64,000 nucleotides of DNA from Lonicera japonica (lineage: Eukaryota > Streptophyta > Magnoliopsida > Dipsacales > Caprifoliaceae). Below are positions 34,757 to 46,358 of this stretch, piece by piece (position 1 is the stretch's first letter; each line of letters begins with the position of its first letter). Under the pieces are notes generated by a model that saw only the letters and a list, made by a program, of their open reading frames with translations, ran no database searches and was not told the DNA's origin. Location of the stretch: contig CM038467.1 in the NCBI GenBank assembly GCA_021464415.1, positions 67,833,159-67,897,158 on the forward strand, in the 5' to 3' direction. Position numbers and translations under genes: made by a program.

Positions 34757-35739
34757 AAATGTTTGGGTTGAACCGGGGCAATCGAAAAAGTGGAAGATTC
34801 TCACCTCCTTTATTCTTAATTTTTTTAGTCGTCGTCCTTGTCGATGAAAGTAGAAGCACGCAGCATCAGCCTGAGGGAAAGATATATATATATATATATA
34901 GAGAATGTGGCTACTTCTTTGTTAAGTTACCAAGAAAACACACCGACGGCCACCAATGTCCCAAAATTTGGACCGACGGTCAAGATTGCTTTTAAACATT
35001 TGGTTGGTGGAATAATTTGTGGGGTTAAAATATTACTCTCTTTTGTTATTATATTATAAATAAATTATATATTATATATAAATTATAGATATGGATATAT
35101 ATGGAAGATAGATATATTATAGATATGAATTACGCTATAAAAAATGATGGAAATTAAAAGAAGGGATGTTTATTTAAAATGGTAAATAGATGAATTTTTT
35201 TCTAAAATTTTATATAGATGATTTATATAGTGAGTAAATCACTTTCAATAAATTTCATAAAAAAACTCAATAAAACTCAACGTACAAGTGGTTGTATTGA
35301 AAATTTGATATATATATATATATATATATGTATAGAGAGAATGTGGCTACTTCTTTGTTAAGTTACAAAGAAAACACACCAACAGCCACCAATGTCCCAA
35401 AATTTGGACCGACGATCAAGATTGCTTTTAAACATTTGGTTGGTGGAATAATTTGTGGGGTTAAAATATTACTCTCTTTTGTTATTATATTATAAATAAA
35501 TTATATATTATATATAAATTATAGATATGGATATATATATATGTGGAAGATAGATGTATTATAGATATGAGGTACGCTATAGAAAATGATGAAGTTAAAA
35601 GAAGGGGTGTTTATTTAAAATAGTAAATAGATGATTTTTTTTAAAAAAAAAATTATATAGATGATTTATATAATGAGTAAATCACTTTCAATAAATTTCA
35701 TAAAAAACTCAATGTAGAAGTGGTTGTATTGAAAATTTG

Positions 35740-35745
<6 letters not shown>
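34757..35745. repeat. Direct duplication upstream of TNL copy A
   Basis: A segment of about 430 bp beginning near 34903 (GAATGTGGCTACTTCTTTGT) recurs at 35336 with few changes, including CCACCAATGTCCCAAAATTT and the AT-rich tail. A third, more diverged part lies at about 35980-36650. TA microsatellites sit at the joints. Confidence 0.75.
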
Positions 35746-35770
<25 letters not shown>

Positions 35771-36759
35771 CATTTTTAACTATTAAAATTTTTAATGATC
35801 ATCTCACCAACTTCTAGGTTAAATTTTTTAATGAAATTCCGTGGAGATATGATCTATTCGTGATATAAATCATGTCTACAATATTCAAAAAATAATTCAT
35901 CAATTTACCTCTTTAAATGAGATTCTCTTTGTTTTGTTAGTAGTGGATTCCCTCTTTATAGCATAACTCATAGTCATATATATATATATATAGTAGATAG
36001 ATATATTATAGATATGAGTTACGCTATAAAAAGCGATGAAGCTAAAAGAAATGATACAGAAATTTTGTAGAGATAATCTATATAGTAAGAATATCACCTT
36101 CACTTAATTTCATAAAAAAACTCAACTTAAAAGTGGGTGTATTGAAAGATTTATATTTACGCACATTTTCGACTGTTGAAATTTTTGATGTCATCTCACA
36201 TATTTTTAAGTTGATTTTTTTAATAAAATTTGGTGGAGATGATCTATTCATAATATAGATCATCTCTACAAAATTCTAAAAATTAATTAATCAATTACCC
36301 CTCTAAATGAAAATTACTTCTTTTTGTTAAAGTGATAGAATCTCTCTTTATAAACTAGCTCTATAAATATAAGGCGGTTGACAAAGTTGGAATTTCAGTT
36401 GCCAATAGTGTTGTAGCCCGTTGACCTTCATCATATTTTCGTAATAAGAATGTCTCAGATTTAACTTATTTGGAAGTAGTTTTGAATTTTTTGTTAATCC
36501 ACCCCTATGATAATTATATGTTTTATTTTTATCATAGTGGTTGTTATGAATTTAAAATTTATATCAAAAATATTATATTGCATTAAATAATTGTGAATAA
36601 ATTTAACGTTTTGTAAAAAATAAAAATGGTTTAGGTTGAACTAGGGCTTTATTGGTGTATGTGGCGTAAATTTTATAGCCCAACCCATTAAGATAATTTG
36701 ATAAACGAGTTAGAATGAAAGGAAAAGAAGGTGAGATATGACAAGAGATTTTTTTGGGT
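35746..36759. other. AT-rich intergenic tail of the copy A duplication unit
   Basis: It contains a diverged third copy of the repeat above. It ends near GGTTGAACTAGGGC (36632), matched by GGTTGAACTGGGGT near 53860 in copy B, probably the outer edge of the duplicated block. No gene. Confidence 0.5.
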
Positions 36760-37090
36760 ACGGTAGGTTCCTCCGGCAGCGTTTATGCTGATCCAGTAGT
36801 ACGTCCTCCGTTTTTTTGTTGTTGTTATTGTATTGAGCTCTTAAGGCGGTATCAATGGTGTTACAAGTTTTCTCTCTCTAAAACAGATTAAGTAAACTAA
36901 CAACTATTCGCCCCAATATTCAGCAACCAACCAACCCCCTTTTCCGAGCATCCCAAATTCTATTTATATGTATAGAATTAAGGTTACGCTTGCTCATTAG
37001 GGTTTATAATAAAATGACTAAAGAAGGTAAGACTTGGATAATACTCCAGCCTTCATTCCCTTATCCACTACTAACAACTTCTGAATTCGT
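36760..37090 (-). repeat. LTR remnant related to 22481-22800
   Basis: It shares GTAGGTTC, GTACGTCCTCC and the TTTATATGTATAGAATTAAGG block with 22481-22800. On the minus strand the latter contains a TATA box. With the plus-strand ORF that follows it mimics, in small, the 3' LTR plus antisense gene arrangement of the giant Tat element. Confidence 0.4.
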
Positions 37091-37806
37091 ATGTTGGTAA
37101 TGGAGTAGTGGAGATCTGTATGATTCTATATAGATCCGTATGATTTGACGTGATCCTCTCCACGTATTTTTCACACGTTCTACACATGTTATGGCACGTG
37201 CACCCTTCCCAAGGGTCTCGGCCTCGACTGTCCGTCTCGGCGTGCCCAGACGCCCTTACTTCAGCATGTCTTCTAGTTGTTCTTCTTCGTTTGGGCATGG
37301 TTCGTTAATTTGGCCCAGGGTATGAGCCTCTAAGCAGGTTGGACCGGCCTAGTTCACCTTAACCAAATTTTATGCTCCCTCGATTGACCCCTCAAGCATG
37401 TGATCTGATCAAATATGATGTGAATCACGCGCTTAAGCCTAATCTTCGACCGGAAGCTTTCTCAAATGACTCGGCTCGATTCCACATGTCGATTATTGGT
37501 CTGGTTACTTAACAATTTAAGGCTTAATTCACTCCTTTCGGATTTGTGATTCTTTTTCCTTTCATTGCGTGCTTTCTAAAGGTATAACTGCCTTTTGAAT
37601 ATTGCATTGAATATGTATCATTATCGTGCGCCTGTTCTTCCAAAAAGAAAAAACTCTTGCTCTTAAAAACATCCCCCGCCTCTGCTCTAGGGTTTTACCA
37701 AGTCAGTCACTCCCAACCTATTCATCTTTCTCGAGTTTATCTCGTGCTTTACTTTTTGTTGGCTTAATCGTTATCTCTGTTACACGTCTCCTCAAAAGCC
37801 CTAGAA
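37091..37806. other. Spacer before the gypsy-type accessory ORF
   Basis: No gene seen. The last 150 bases (CT-rich, then AAAAGCCCTAGAAATGG) look like a leader of the ORF at 37807. Confidence 0.4.
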
Positions 37807-39655
37807 ATGGGTCGTTGTCGATTGGGAACCGAGGAGAAAAAGAAAGAATTTCACCACAATTTTCTTCCTAAGCAGTTCGAATGGGAGGAACTCGAAAGTT
37901 ATGGAGACATGATTTTAGAAAAAATTGCGTTCGACGCCGGTACATATCCATATACATGTCCTATTTTGGGCAAGCCAGATTGCAGGTTCCTTTTGACCCA
38001 CTATTAGTCAATTTTCTTCATCGAACTCGCCTTCACTTGAGCCAAGTGGCTCCCAACACAGTCAAGATTATATTGGGTTTGGCCAAGGTGAATAGGAGAT
38101 TCAATATGCAGCTCGACTTTTGGGACATCACGTACTGTTATTCTTTTAATTTTTCCCAATCTGAGTGTAGATGGAATTTGAAGAGGAAACCGAAGACTCT
38201 AGCCCTAATTCTTGGCTTATAAGATTCTTGTAAGTATATGTATGGCGATGCGGTGGTTCTAAAGGGGAATGTGGACCCCAATCCCACCGAATTCTCAGTT
38301 CCCAAGCAGTGCGGTCGACCTGGTAAGTCATCGGCGAACCCTATATAGCATTAAATAACATTTTTGCTTTTCGATTTTTGTCTGAGTGTTGCTTTCACCT
38401 TTTATAGATGAGAGGTTGTTTACTAGACCTACTTTGAGTATCGTTCATTACGATCAACTAAATGCCATCACCTGTCACACCAGAAATGGTGATGGCTTTA
38501 TAATGAATCATCCCAGGGCGGCCCATAACCTTCTGGGTTATCGCCTAGAGTGTACGTCTTTTCTCGATTGGACGTCCCCGGGCAACTGAATAGGAGACAA
38601 GCTAAAATCTCCTTCTTAATATCAATTGTTCGCCCAGTATCATATCTTTAACCAAGACGTTTGGGCCAACGATAACTTCGAGTTAGTCGCAGAAAAAGCG
38701 CCAAAAAAGTAGGGCCCATAAGTCGGCTAAAGTGAACGTTTTGGCAATTCCCACTGTCAACGAGGGTTCGACTGCTCCTGTTACATTCGACGCACCGATT
38801 CCATCGTCGCTTCAAGTTACCCTCGCAGACAATATCCCGACCGCGGCTCCTCTTTCGAAGTCAAATCGAGGGGTTGTAGTTCCAGTCGAAGGTCTAGACG
38901 ACCCCAATATATACAATAAGGGGGAGGACCCAGAGATCGAGCAATGTTTTGATGACGTTGGGTTTGCCGACCAAATTGGTCTTTCTGGCACGATGCCTTC
39001 TACTGAATCAAGGAATCTCCTCCCCACCACCACTGTACAGGGGCAGGTCGACTTGGACGCAGAAATCGTACGTCCCGTTTCCCCGCTGGCCACAGATAGG
39101 TCTGACAACCCTATTCCAAACAAAGGTGTTTTTCCCATTTTTTCTCCTTCTTCCAGTGTTAATTTCTTCGAAGATTTCTTTTCGTGACCCACCAATGTTA
39201 GGAAGCGCCTGATAAGGCAAGTTCGCATACTGAAATAAAATAAGGCGGTGTCTGCTTCTGAAATTGACAAGCTTGCTACCCCTTTAAAGAAGAATAGAAA
39301 GAAGGGTGTGCCTCACGAAAGTGATGTGGAGGCAGTCCCGTCTAAGGTTCCCCGAGTTGATCATAGAGTTTCGTCGTCGGATGCTACTCCGAATGTTGCA
39401 ATTATTGCTCCCATTGTCTCTGAGGCTGTAACTTCTGTTGAGGGTGGCTCTCCTACCGACTTGGCCATTGCAAGCGATATTGGTCCTGACCCGTCTATTG
39501 ATAAGGGCAAGGAGAAAGTTTTTGTGGCGGAGCCGAGATTATGCTTCCTTGATAGGCTTATCATTGTGGAAGATTCGGCCATTAGCGATCCAGAAGTTGC
39601 TCGCGCCTTGATTACATATATGTCCCTCCCCAAGGATCAAGAATTGTTACAGTAA
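37807..39655 (+). pseudogene. 'Putative gypsy-type transposon' accessory ORF, decayed
   Basis: It starts MGRCRLGTEEKKKEFHHNFL. After a frame change near 37985 it reads VPFDPLLVNFLHRTRLHLSQ, VAPNTVKIILGLAKVNRRFN and LDFWDITYCYSFNFS, the pattern I know from plant proteins labelled putative gypsy-type transposon (PF04195). An intron seems to run from about 38321 (GGTAAGT) to 38407 (TTTTATAG). Later open parts (38732-39187, 39248-39655) are low-complexity tails, the last with a nuclear-signal-like KKNRKKG. Several stops and frame changes. Function of the family is unknown. Confidence 0.55.
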
Positions 39656-39923
39656 GAAGACCCTTCTAACCTAGGGATGGGAGTTTTTAGATGCCTTGCT
39701 GAGGTAAAATACCCCTATCACTTTTATCTTTCATCATCGGTGTAAGGAAAAGTAAAATAAAAGATAAATTTGTAGTTGTCTTGCAATCCTTAGCTGATAT
39801 ATGCTTTAGGAAGATATTCTCTCCCTATTATCGCGCCGAGGTGATTGGCGAGAGTGTGCTTCTGCATTTGTCGTGTGTCCTTAAAGTAGTGCATACTCTA
39901 GTTAGTAAGACGACGTTTCTTGA

Positions 39924-40357
39924 TTAAGAAAAATTTAAAATAGTGCAAATACGTAATAAATAAGTTAGCATAGTATTATTACTACTCAATTCAATTCTAT
40001 AATACGAGGAGGAACACACTTTTTTCTATTACAACAGCTAAAGATATCCATCCCAGAATCCCACGAATAATAGAAAGTGTTGAATTACTTTTGTACATCT
40101 TCGTCTTCTTCAAAGAACAAAATTTGTACTCCATATTCCTTTATTTGGCCCTCTACTTTTGTACTAGTAGAAACAAGATTCATGTAGAAAGAAATTTCCA
40201 CTTGATCGCCCCTTTTAGAAAGATTCTCCCATAACTTAAAAGACCAATGACTTAACCACACCACATCTCCATTTACTTCGGAAATGCCGTAGCACCTTGG
40301 TTCATATTCGATTTTCGCGTGGTTGCTAGTGTTTTTGATTTGAACAGATATAGGAGT
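39924..40357 (-). pseudogene. C-JID exon of copy B, 3' part
   Basis: Matches 24877-25315 of copy A with substitutions and stops. It is cut at 40357 by the insertion; the 5' part resumes at 43475. Confidence 0.8.
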
Positions 40358-43300
40358 TGATGCGTCGAGGAATTGGTATAATATATTATGTTAATTTATA
40401 ATTTGAAGAGCATATATTATTACTAATATTTATATTTTTAATGTTTTTCAGGTGTTAGAAAAGATTTGAAGAAGATTGAGAAAAATAGAGAAATTAAAGC
40501 TTGTGAAGACACCTAAAAGTGTTAAATACTTTCAGAGGCATAAATTTTTACTCATAACTCCAAATGATGCAATTCTTGAGCCTAAATTGAAGAGAATTTC
40601 GAGAGCTACAACTTCCCAGTTCAGCATTTTGTCAAATTTAGCCATATCGGAGTTCGAAATTGCGACGCAAAATACTGCAGTTAATAAGGACGAAAATTTA
40701 AATTGTATTTTAATATGGGCCCAAGATCATATGCTACAACAGCCAGCCCATTTATCTCTAATAAGTGCAGCCCATGTGAAAGTGAGTCAAAGAAAAGGAA
40801 ACAAATCACTCAAGCCCATCTAAAGCCCAAAGGCCATTAGCCCATTTTATTAATTCAAGAAGTGTCCTAATCTTAATTAAATGAGGAGAACTCACATTAT
40901 ATAAAGAAGGCATCTAATTGGAATTGGAGCAGCAACAACAGCCGAGCAGCAGCAGTGCCTGCCGAGCACTATTCCTCTCTTCTTTTCTTTTTCTTTCTTT
41001 TCCTTTTATTTTATTTTGCTTTGAAGACTAAACGATTGAAGATTTAATTTTATATTTTAATGTCAAGTAAGTTTTCTTTCAATCTTATTTATTATTTAAT
41101 TTTTATCATGCTATCGTAAATTTGTGCTAAGGTTAGGATCAGAGCCGGCTAAGAGGGCATGCAACCTAGGCATTTGCCTAGGGCCCCACATGGAGAGGGG
41201 CACCAAAAAAAAAAAGGTAGGTATCTAATTGTAAGGAATTAAAGTTGAGGGGGCAGTTTGAAAAGTGGAATAAATTGTGTTAAGAAGAGAGGCAGAGAGC
41301 AGCTACCTTATTTTCCTTTCTTCCTTTTCTTTTCCGTTGGAGCCTCTGTGCTCTTTCTCTATTTTTTTCTTCCGGTTTCCCTTCTTTCTCCTCTCCGACC
41401 GGCCACCGCTCCACCTCCACGGCTCCACCCACCGGCCACGTGACTGAGCGTCTAAGCCTTTGAAAGTCCACCAAGGGCACCAATTTTATCATCAAAGGTT
41501 AAGATTCTTAAGCCCTAATTTTTTAATTTTTCATTTACTCTTTTCCATTTCTTCCATATTTCTTGATTTTTAATTATGTAGCAATTAGCATGATATTGAT
41601 TTGTTGACTGTTGATTTTTTGATTTTTTATTGATTTTATTCCATATTTCTTGATTTATAATTATTTAGCATGATATTGATTTATTGATTTATTTTTGCTA
41701 AATCTAGTTTAGACTTTAGTTTAATTAAATCCTATACGAGTTTTGCCAATAGCTACATTTAGCATGATATTGATTTTATGATTATTTAGAATTTATTATT
41801 TATGATATTTCTTGAATCTTGATTTATGATTATTTAGCCCTAATTTTATATTATTAGATTTATCTATTTAGACTTTACTTGTTAAATATTAGTTTTATTC
41901 TTGATTAGTTGTATAATATTAGGTGTATTTATTGTCATTGATTAATTGATTATTTGTAATTTTGTATATTTGTACTAGTCTTTATTATATGCACACCCGC
42001 ATTTTTATTATATGCACACGAGCCATGCATTATGTTCCCTACAACACACATGTATGTACACGCACCATGCATTAGATTACCACTACATACACGCGCCCAT
42101 GTGTGTTAGATTCCTTTAGCACACACGCCATGCGTTACGTTCTTTCTTTCTTGTTTCAGCATTTGATACTGGTTTGACCACGTACACCCATACAAATTCA
42201 AGCTTCAAGAGTATAAATTTATTTCCATTTTCCTACAGTTATAGATATCCTATAACTTGTTTTCACAAAAAGCATGCCAACAAATTAACTTTGATACTTT
42301 CCTCTAATATCCTCTGTCATGCTTGTGGAAGTGTGTACACATTTAAACTAAAACAAGTTTGCCATTAATTGGACTAAATCATCAAGTGCTTAATGTATAC
42401 ATAATCCAGGGTTGCCCAAGAGATGTTGGTGCCCTAGCTAGGGCAAAAGATTGTGATAAGGGACCCCCGATCAAATATTAAATAATTTTTGCAGTGTTAA
42501 TATATTATACTTTTGAAGACCACACTATCGATATCTATTTGTTAAATGAAAAATAAATTAGAATCCGGTTCATATTTTTGAAATTTTTTGGATCTGTTTT
42601 TTTTTTTTTAAAAAAGAAGCTTTTGGTCCCTTCTTTTTTAAATAATGCGGTCCCTCATGTTCAGTGTATATGATTTCTTATTCATAAGTACCGTATCTAT
42701 TATCATTGGACCGAAATTTATCGGTCACAAATAGTGTACCTATTACAATTATTCATACAGGGCCCCAATTTTCGTAAATATTAAATTTCGCTTGGGGCAT
42801 CACATTCCCTCAAGCCGGCCCTGGTTAGGATGAGTATATTTAATTGATTCCATTGCACGTATTCATGCCAATTGACTCTATCAATTTAATGCTATAATGT
42901 TAAATAAAATTTTTCCTATTGGATGCCCGCTTTAATTGATAAAAAATAAAGTTGGATTTTCATTATTTTTTGTTGGATTCACCTTATGATTTGTTGAGAG
43001 CGGATATAGGGTGTGTTTTGACGGATATAGTGAGTGTTTTGATTTTATACATTAGTTTGGCTGTGGAAGAATTACAATTGGATTTTAGTGATTTTATTTT
43101 CCGCATTTAATAGAGTCGAGAGACCAAATTAGTGCGAGATAAGAGTAGAGTTTATGCGCATGAATACTAAGGAAGATGATATTAAATATATGACACCAAA
43201 ACCTTAGTAAATTTTTATTATCTTGCTTAATATTCTTTAATTTAGTTTCATTAATTTAATTTAATTTACTTGCTTTACTTTATTTTATTTAATTTGATTT

Positions 43301-43474
43301 ATTTAATTAGTTTGATTCTCATCAATTATTCTTGGCTAGATTAAGAATTAGTGAAATATTAACAAGACAAAATTTAAAACATACTGTTTGAGTCTCTGTG
43401 GGATCGACCTCGCTTATACACTATATTATAAATTGATTCGTGCACTTGCGAGTATATTAAAATTTATCACAACA
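40358..43474 (+). mobile_element. LTR-like insertion (probable solo LTR) in C-JID exon of copy B
   Basis: Comparison with copy A places an insertion between AGGAGTTG and CATCCATTC. It starts TGATGCGTCGAGG and ends TATCACAACA, TG...CA ends as in LTRs. The right end contains ACTCGCAAGTGCACGAATC and GTCGATCCCACAGAGA (minus strand), sequence I associate with plant LTRs. A TATATAAAG box is at about 40897. Without the nested hAT element it is about 1.4 kb and has no protein domains, so a solo LTR is likely. I find no clear target duplication, so the ends are uncertain by a few bases. ORF 40476-40823 is not recognised. Confidence 0.55.
41140..42823. mobile_element. Non-autonomous hAT element with 8-bp target duplication
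   Basis: Perfect 8-bp direct repeats GTTAGGAT flank it (41132-41139 and 42824-42831). Terminal inverted repeats are CAGAGCCGGCT at the left and CAGGGCCGGCT at the right (reverse complement), typical of hAT elements. No transposase is readable, so it needs a helper. It is nested in the LTR-like insertion. Confidence 0.9.
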
Positions 43475-43649
43475 TCCATTCTATTTTTGACATTGTGTAC
43501 AACATGCACATATTCAAGCCTCGCAATTTGAGAGATGGATGTGAAAGAACAGGGAAAGATATAGTAGACCTTGTCGTCTTGAGGTTAAACCAGTGTGGAA
43601 CTTCACTTCTAGGAAAATATGTGCTAAATACACCAAATTCATACACTAT
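43475..43649 (-). pseudogene. C-JID exon of copy B, 5' part
   Basis: Matches 25316-25491 of copy A. The acceptor reads TTTTGTAG in place of TTTTGCAG. Confidence 0.8.
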
Positions 43650-44560
43650 CTACAAAATTACTTAATGCACAAAAGTTTTTCCTTTATATATGTAAATGTA
43701 GGAACATGTTAACACACTAATTGTAGGAAAAAAACAAAAATTAAAGACAAGTCAAACAGGGCACAAATTTTAACACAAGTTAGTCTCTTTCTTATATAAC
43801 ATGTGTCCTTAGGGCATAAGTATATTAGGGAGAGCGTTAGGCTTTAAATAAGGATTTTCTTTCTCTTTTTTTAAAAATAAAAAGGATGTCCTTTTAGACC
43901 AGTAAAAAGATGATTTTTTATTAGTATTTGTTGAGATGATTTATATGCAAACCTCCACCAAATTTCAACCAAAAATTTAATTCAAAAGTAGATGGTGTAA
44001 ACTGCAACTATGGCCATTATATTGTTAGTCTGTTTCAATTTACCAATTAAAATTTCAAATTTTTCTAATTTACTGACTATTTTTTATTTGTTTCAACCAG
44101 CCCATTCCATCCAATTCGACCGGCCAATAGAGACCAAGTGTGCATCACGTTGGTGCCTATTTTTGCCATTTACCTACTAAATTGACTATACTTAACGCTT
44201 AAATGATTGAAGAAGAGTGTTATATTTACGGCTTTTTTTTCTTTTAGTGATCAAAAGAGGAAAAAAAAAACCGTTATAAGTGTAATGAGTCATTTTAGTA
44301 AATAAATGATGAAAATAGCCCACTTCTGAATTGAATTCTTAAATAAAATTTTGTGGAGATGATCTAATCATTATAGATATCATCTCCACCAAGTTTCATG
44401 CTAATATATATAAAAATCAAAGATCCTTCTTTCCTTAATTAAAGAGAGTATTGTCCTGCCCTCTCTAGAGCTGGCCTGCTAATATATAAATATATATAAC
44501 TGTGCGTGTAAAAGAATAAAAGAGGATAATAATTAATTTAAACAAGGGGTGAGAGATGAC

Positions 44561-45468
44561 CTGGAAGGGACACTTCTTTTTTGCTCCACACAATTCTATT
44601 AGTAATCATCACCTCGATAGTTTCCATGGAGACCAATTTAGAGAAGCCAAAATTCATGTGTACTTCCCTATCAACTTTGGCTACGGCTTCTATCTTGAAG
44701 CCTTCTTAAACATAATCTAGACTCATGCAAGCACCGTGCAGGATAAATTGTGGACGGCCCGATGTCTCGTATGTTATTTTTTAAAAAAATTGGCACTCTG
44801 AAACAATCAATTTATATACATTTATTGAGGGGCATATAATTGGTTGAAGCCTTGGACACCAAGATTAATCAAGCTTCTCGAGCCTCTCGAGATTTCTAAC
44901 GCATTCTGGAATGTTACTAATTGGATTTCCTCCTAGATATAAGTGCTTTAACATGGGGAGATTACTACCGAGATTCATTAGAAAAGAATCGTCGGACAGA
45001 TTTGATCCTATTAGAGTTAAGGTCACTAAAGAGCTTGGTAAAGCCCACCATGATATTTCAGGATTTTTACATGGTTTTGTCAAGCAAGATATTAATTTGT
45101 ACCAAATTGAAAAAGTATCCTCAGAGAGTACTTGACGTATTTCAATTCTATTAGCATTAAGGACACTCAGTGATTGCATCTTCTCCAGTTCATTTGCCAC
45201 CCCAACAAGGTTTGAACAACCTGAAAATAATAAGTTGTTCAAGAGACTTAACCATGCCAATGCTCCTCGAAAGCTTCCTTAGATTTTTGAAATCTCTTAA
45301 ATTCACAAAAATAAGCATTTTTAGGTTCCCAATGGACTCATCAACCTCGACCAAACGTGGGCAGTCTTTAAGAATTAATTTCTCTAAATTAGGAGTGCTT
45401 GAGAAGTCTAGGGTTTTCACAAGCTCCGTGGAATGACTGAGATTAAGGACTTTAAGTGATTCAAGAAC
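44561..45468 (-). pseudogene. LRR exon of copy B
   Basis: Readable in two frames (45190-45420 and 44865-45260) joined by a one-base gain near 45225. A stop follows LEKLD where copy A continues LSWCPRLQQ. The NWSP frame loss of copy A is also present here. Confidence 0.85.
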
Positions 45469-45871
45469 CTATTCAGATAGTAAAGAGGAGAACATTTGGT
45501 TAGTCTTTCACATAAATAATTAAGAATTATGGAATATGGATTTTTTTTTTCCAAAAGGATGGTTCAAGTCTCTTCATTTAATTACAAATAAGAAAAATTC
45601 CCTGTCGAGAGACTCAAATGTGGGAGTTGTGAGTGGGTGCCTTTCCCGACCAGCTAGGCTAGCCACTTACTCTTGGACTCAAATAGATTCTTTGCATAGA
45701 GATTTTTATTTTTTTCTGAGAAAAAGGTGAGGAATTATATTATTTATTTTAAAATAAAGGCCTATTTAATATATAAAGGTATAAACAAATACTATACCAG
45801 CTCCAAAAATCCATCACAAATGCATGTCATGTATTCCAAAAAAATTCATTAATAGTGTCCTAAAGACCATA

Positions 45872-46074
45872 GGTGGGCGCTAATTACACACCCCACTTTA
45901 CTCGATAACAGTCCATCTCATTTTCTCGGACCTATTGCACTAAGTATGTGCACATTACCTCGGTCCTATATTGGCTCGGCCGTATATGACCGTGGTAATG
46001 TGTACATACTCCTATACAGCCAAGCCAATGTTATTGTTATAGAGTGTTTTGGATATGTTTAATTAGCGCCACCC
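45872..46074. mobile_element. MITE-like element, copy B
   Basis: Counterpart of 27737-27938, same position in the intron and same terminal repeats. Confidence 0.6.
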
Positions 46075-46358
46075 AATACCATATTGTAGTTTTAATAGCC
46101 ATGCCTTTGTATAATGGTGGTAAAAGTTAGGGACCATATTTTGCAATGTTCTAAAATGACGATTTTGACCAATATTAAAGATTCTACATTTATTAAGTTA
46201 AATTTTATATATTGCCTATATATATACACAAATATTTTTAGTAAAACAATGAAGAGTATTTTATGAATTTGAAAATGAAACAGAAGGGCAGGTGGCACAA
46301 CATAGCCTGGTGTGTAAAAAATATGTCCTTGTTTCGAAAGTCATTAATTGATCATATT

